In this document: positions 6,017 to 6,414 of the stretch, piece by piece
How the letters are laid out: the number at the start of each line of letters is the position of its first letter
Position numbering within the stretch: position 1 is the first letter of the stretch
Source of the DNA: an uncultured Lachnospiraceae bacterium
GTDB lineage: Bacteria; Bacillota_A; Clostridia; Lachnospirales; Lachnospiraceae
Reading direction: 5' to 3'
Assembly: GCA_910585855.1 (NCBI GenBank)
Contig: CAJUGZ010000251.1
Span: 1-6,414, forward strand
DNA length: 6,414 nt
Notes under the pieces: generated by a model
The model's database searches: none
Seen by the model: the letters and a program-made list of their open reading frames with translations, nothing else
What the model was told of the DNA's origin: nothing
Program-made: the position numbers and the translations under genes

Positions 6017-6144
6017 CCTGTTTCTAGCCTTTCTTCCTGCTTCTTTTTATACCCCCGCCCCATAATTTGTTTTATTATACCAAATCTATCGTTTTACTAC
6101 AAGAAAATTATTCCTTTTTCTTTAATTAGACTTTTAGATATGGG
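6017..6144. other. AT-rich upstream region of sua5 with a G-run in the leader
   Basis: This stretch holds the sua5 promoter and a predicted leader of about 51 bases, and no gene. By hand count 6061-6120 is only 22% G+C. Against that background the leader has a run of GGGGCGGGGG on the minus strand (6061-6052), beginning about six bases after the expected transcription start. I cannot fold it into a convincing riboswitch or terminator. Confidence 0.5.
6074..6102 (-). promoter_or_regulatory. Extended -10 promoter of the sua5 cluster
   Basis: On the minus strand a perfect TATAAT (6079-6074) is preceded directly by TGG, giving the extended -10 motif TGnTATAAT. TTGTAG (6102-6097) lies exactly 17 bases upstream and is a weak -35 (TTG conserved). 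The extended -10 compensates for a weak -35 in Gram-positive sigma-A promoters. Transcription would begin near 6067, about 51 bases before the sua5 start. Confidence 0.75.
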
Positions 6145-6414
6145 ATGCTACTGGAAAGGAGTGGCTTTCACCGAACGCCAGAGGCGGTTTGCTCCTGTCC
6201 TTTGCCTGCTCCGCTCCAAACGGTAAGAAAATCTATGGCTTCTGATTTCGGCTCATCCAACCAGACGAACCGGGGCGCAATTCGCCCTCATGATAACCAA
6301 AACAAAATGGGTGTAAGGAAGGATTTTACCAACCATAAAACATCCTCTTCCCTATCATCCGGGCTAAACACCATAGGCGCGAACTTAACGAAGGAGTCCT
6401 GGTAAAACTGCCGA
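6145..6414. other. GC-rich block of unknown nature at the window edge
   Basis: By hand count 6151-6414 is 51% G+C (134 of 264), against 22% in 6061-6120 and 35% in a sample of sua5, so composition changes abruptly near 6145. Neither strand has a frame with a usable ribosome site. A plus-strand frame of 86 codons (6145-6405) lacks any Shine-Dalgarno. A minus-strand frame is open from the window edge (6413) to 6168 apart from one TGA at 6290-6288, and its translation looks protein-like (KFAPMVFSPDDREEDVLWLV; FVWLDEPKSEAIDFLTVW). Hairpins are present: GGGCG/CGCCC around a 5-base loop (6273-6287) and CGCC/GGCG around AGA (6176-6186). Neither is followed by a T-run. It may be a dispersed repeat, the tail of a mobile-element gene, a pseudogene or a structured RNA. 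The part beyond the window is needed to decide. Confidence 0.5.

Noticed and set aside
6273..6287. GGGCG/CGCCC hairpin as a terminator
   Set aside because: Neither strand has a T-run after the stem. It is a stable small hairpin but not an intrinsic terminator.
6145..6405. Plus-strand open frame of 86 codons in the GC-rich block
   Set aside because: There is no Shine-Dalgarno before the ATG, the composition is Ser/Thr/Pro/Asn-rich without any motif I recognise, and the opposite strand also has long open frames. Open frames are expected by chance at this higher G+C.
6145..6414. RNase P RNA, tmRNA, rRNA or tRNA in the GC-rich block
   Set aside because: I looked for conserved cores of these RNAs on both strands and found none. 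An unknown structured RNA remains possible.

Overview
The window is a low-GC Firmicutes chromosome segment, most likely from a Clostridia/Lachnospiraceae-type anaerobe. The evidence is AT-rich coding sequence (35% G+C in a hand-counted sample, 5701-5760), strong AGGAGG-type ribosome sites, tight gene packing, and the gene order tsaC/sua5 - LMW phosphatase - rpiB - upp. That order matches, from general knowledge, the Bacillus subtilis ywlC-ywlE-ywlF(rpiB)...upp neighbourhood. The genus assignment is inference.

All nine convincing genes lie on the minus strand, so they read from right to left. An extended -10 promoter (6074-6102) precedes a Sua5-type threonylcarbamoyl-AMP synthase (4895-6016). 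Next come a YwlE-like low-molecular-weight phosphatase homologue (4374-4853) and ribose-5-phosphate isomerase B (3962-4396), which overlap by 23 bp. A 125-bp AT-rich spacer with a candidate second promoter and a perfect 16-bp A/T palindrome leads into upp (3207-3836) and a ComEB-type dCMP deaminase (2712-3197). After these come a DUF402/FomD-like protein (2215-2694), an acyl-ACP thioesterase (1465-2169), a CvfB-like triple-S1 RNA-binding protein (540-1382) and RidA (110-484). A hairpin at 5-38, T-rich on both sides, probably ends the cluster and could also stop a gene arriving from the left.

The cluster mixes housekeeping roles: tRNA t6A formation (Sua5), the pentose phosphate pathway (RpiB), pyrimidine salvage and dUMP supply (Upp, ComEB), lipid acyl-chain release (thioesterase), RNA binding (CvfB-like) and enamine/imine detoxification (RidA). 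The only clear functional pair is upp-comEB, where the comEB ribosome site overlaps the upp stop codon.

Three things stand out. (1) The YwlE homologue has lost the catalytic Cys, the P-loop Arg and the general-acid Asp, so it looks like a pseudophosphatase kept in its ancestral gene position. (2) The right end, about 6145-6414, is a 51% G+C block next to 22% G+C DNA. It has no convincing gene, but one minus-strand frame is protein-like and is broken by a single TGA; it may be a repeat, a mobile-element remnant or a structured RNA. (3) cvfB lacks a ribosome site of its own and is preceded by an 8-codon upstream ORF that has a good one. I see no CRISPR array, tRNA, rRNA, intact insertion sequence or defence system.
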